DNA of 34,960 nucleotides from Oscillospiraceae bacterium (lineage in GTDB: Bacteria; Bacillota; Clostridia; Saccharofermentanales; Saccharofermentanaceae). The stretch covers positions 1-34,960 of the forward strand of contig CADAOK010000007.1 in the NCBI GenBank assembly GCA_902789515.1, read 5' to 3'. The translations under genes were made by a program, and so were the position numbers. Position 1 is the stretch's first letter, and every line of letters starts with the position of its first letter. Under the pieces are notes generated by a model. It was not told where the DNA came from. It did no database searches and was given only the letters and a program-made list of their open reading frames with translations. Below are positions 33,450 through 34,960 of the stretch, in pieces.

Positions 33450-34609
33450 TGGGACGCCATATCTATGTCCACAATCCGTTCTGCGCCCGTAAGTGTCCGT
33501 ACTGCGGATTCTATTCCGAAGAAGGAACTTCAAGGACAGCAGAGTATTACCGGTGTGCCGAAACAGAGGCAAGGCTCCTGGCAGCAAGTGATATCACTGA
33601 TGCCGATGACGGACCGGATACAGTCTACTTCGGAGGAGGCACGCCGTCTTTCCCGGACAGCTCATTGGTGTGCGGTCTGCTCAAGACCATAACGGAGTCG
33701 TTCGGCATCAGGCCGGGTGCCGAGATAACCATAGAGATCAATCCGTCTTCTCTTACAAAGGAGAAGGCAGAAGAATACCGTAAGGCCGGATTCAACCGCG
33801 TGTCCGTCGGCGTTCAGTCGCTTTCTGACGATGTGCTCAGGACTCTCGGCAGGCTTCACGATTCGCAGGGTGCGACAGAAGCCATCAAGACGCTTAGCCG
33901 GGCAGGATTTACAAACATATCCGCGGACCTGATAACGGGCGTTCCCGGACAGACCATGGAAGGTGTCCTGCAGTACATCGACAGGTTCGTCTCTCTCGGC
34001 GTAAAACACGTCAGCACATATTCCCTTACATTGGAAGAGGGGACGGCCTTCTATGCGAGGTACAAGGACAGGCTTGAAGATATTGTTCCTCCCGAAGAAG
34101 AACGTGCCGTATATCACGCCGTAAGGCGCCGCCTCGAGCAAAACGGCATCATTCCTTACGAGATATCCAACAGCGCGTGTGAGGGCTTCAGGAGCGTTCA
34201 CAACGGCTCATACTGGAACGGCAGCGAATACTTCGCGATAGGCGCGGGTTCGCACGGGTTTACGAACGGTGTCAGGTACGGTCATGCCGACAGCATCGAT
34301 GAGTATATCAGGGTGATGAACGGCGCGCTCCCGGGCAGCGGTCTGCCCGAAGGCCTCACCTATGTCGAAGAGGAGATGACGCTTGAAGACAGGATGGCAG
34401 AGTACCCGTTCCTGAGGCTCCGTACGAGCGAGGGGATAGAGGCGGATGTTTTCGAGAGGAAGTTCGGAAGAGATGTACATGAAGTCTTCGGCGATGCCAT
34501 TAAGGCCAACGTCTCCCGCGGACTGCTCGAAGATAAGGACGGGCACGTCAGGCTCACGGAGAAGGGCCTGGACTTTGCAGATGCAGTTATAAGGGATTTC
34601 CTTGGTTAA
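33449..34609 (+). CDS. hemW: Radical SAM protein HemW (heme chaperone)
   Basis: The 386-residue protein begins with the radical SAM motif NPFCARKCPYCGF, with cluster cysteines C12, C16 and C19 (Cx3Cx2C). It has YFGGGTPSFPDS, IEINPSSLTKEKAEEYRKAG, GFNRVSVGVQSL and DLITGVPGQT. The HemW-specific VHNGSYWNG (HNxxYW) segment separates it from HemN. The C-terminal HemN_C domain carries RMAEYPFLRLRTSEGI. HemW binds heme and delivers it to target proteins. It is translationally coupled to the DUF4276 gene. Its TAA shares the TTAA at 34606-34609 with the stop of the convergent EAL gene, and no terminator is present between them. Confidence 0.92.
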   Translation: MGRHIYVHNPFCARKCPYCGFYSEEGTSRTAEYYRCAETEARLLAASDITDADDGPDTVYFGGGTPSFPDSSLVCGLLKTITESFGIRPGAEITIEINPSSLTKEKAEEYRKAGFNRVSVGVQSLSDDVLRTLGRLHDSQGATEAIKTLSRAGFTNISADLITGVPGQTMEGVLQYIDRFVSLGVKHVSTYSLTLEEGTAFYARYKDRLEDIVPPEEERAVYHAVRRRLEQNGIIPYEISNSACEGFRSVHNGSYWNGSEYFAIGAGSHGFTNGVRYGHADSIDEYIRVMNGALPGSGLPEGLTYVEEEMTLEDRMAEYPFLRLRTSEGIEADVFERKFGRDVHEVFGDAIKANVSRGLLEDKDGHVRLTEKGLDFADAVIRDFLG

Positions 34610-34960
34610 TTGATCTTAGGCGGGAGCTTCTCGAATTCATCGATCGGGATAGGCTTGGAGAAGTAGTATCCCTGGAACAGTCGTCTCGACGCCCTCTGTG
34701 ATCTGCGACAGGTTCAGCTTGTTTGCCATGTCGATGATGCTCTGCAGGATGATGGAGGACTTGTCGTAATTGGCAGACTCCTTAAGGAATACCATGTCTA
34801 TCTTCAGGACATCGAGCGGGATCTCCTTGAGCATGTTGAGCGAGGAATATCCGCTTCCGAAATCATCCATCTCCACAATGAACCCTGCCTCACGCAGCTT
34901 CCTTAAGACCTCGATGTTGTCCTGCGCGTTGTCGATGACGGCAGACTCGGTGATCTCGAG
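34606..34960 (-). pseudogene. EAL-domain (c-di-GMP phosphodiesterase) C-terminal part, frameshifted and cut by the window edge
   Basis: From the right edge the minus strand encodes LEITESAVIDNAQDNIEVLR, then MDDFGSGYSSLNMLKEI, VLKIDMVFLKE and ITEGVET, the second half of an EAL domain with its DDFGSGYSS and EGVE motifs. After EGVETT the frame goes wrong and stops at 34637. The true end, FQGYYFSKPIPIDEFEKLPP, reads in another frame from about 34677 to the TAA at 34606. About 13 residues that normally link EGVE to the QGYYFSKP motif (the EQxxxLxxxGCD region) are missing, so a deletion of roughly 40 nt near 34678-34681 is inferred. The EAL motif itself and any sensory domains lie beyond the window. 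Confidence 0.85.

Noticed and set aside
1..34960. tRNA, rRNA or known riboswitch genes
   Set aside because: No cloverleaf, rRNA segment or recognisable riboswitch core was found on either strand by inspection; a covariance-model scan was not possible.

Overview
The window reads as a chromosome segment from a Firmicute of the class Clostridia. The evidence is the classic rimP-nusA-rnpM-ylxQ-infB-rbfA-nrnA-truB-ribF order, a MurE with the DNPR signature of meso-diaminopimelate-adding enzymes, an IF2 with a long Lys/Ala/Glu N-terminus, strong AGGAGG ribosome binding sites and dense gene packing with ATGA/TAATG overlaps. Family-level placement is not possible from the sequence alone. By eye the base composition is close to balanced; I did not compute it.

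Layout. (1) 1-522, minus strand: the start of mscL and a small P-loop ATPase of unknown function. (2) 523-750: divergent intergenic region with a candidate promoter and a terminator-like hairpin just ahead of rimP. (3) 751-9254: a translation and ribosome-maturation operon (rimP, nusA, rnpM, ylxQ, infB, rbfA, nrnA, truB, ribF). (4) 9318-11337: lgt and rodA, closed by a strong rho-independent terminator at 11372-11399. (5) 11462-22738: a division and cell wall (dcw/mra) operon with its own promoter and probable MraZ operator repeats: mraZ, rsmH, ftsL-like, a PASTA class B penicillin-binding protein, murE, murF, ftsW, murG, ftsQ. mraY, murD, murC and ftsA, usual members of this cluster, are absent. 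(6) 22739-26995: ftsZ behind its own promoter, then nrdR and an OmpR-type two-component system. (7) 26997-31343: nth, recG, rsmD, coaD and a coiled-coil protein. (8) 31344-34609: a repeat-bearing intergenic region and terminator, then a three-gene unit made of an ABC/AAA-type ATPase, a DUF4276 (TOPRIM-like) protein and hemW. (9) 34606-34960, minus strand: the C-terminal part of an EAL-domain protein.

How the genes work together. Regions 3 to 6 supply ribosome assembly, lipoprotein maturation, and lateral and septal peptidoglycan synthesis. RodA and FtsW are SEDS polymerases, the class B PBP is a transpeptidase, MurE/F/G make lipid II, and FtsL/Q/Z belong to the divisome. The two-component system and repair genes form a second housekeeping run. 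The ATPase/DUF4276 pair is the one accessory-looking insertion. Its layout resembles ATPase plus TOPRIM-nuclease anti-phage modules, yet it is translationally coupled to hemW.

The most striking structural feature is a cluster of five reading-frame lesions between about 24.7 and 34.7 kb, in nrdR, the response regulator, recG, rsmD and the EAL gene. I found none in the first 24 kb. In each case the downstream part of the protein resumes in another frame with good family-like sequence, so the lesions are recent. They are either true decay or local assembly/consensus errors; raw reads would decide.
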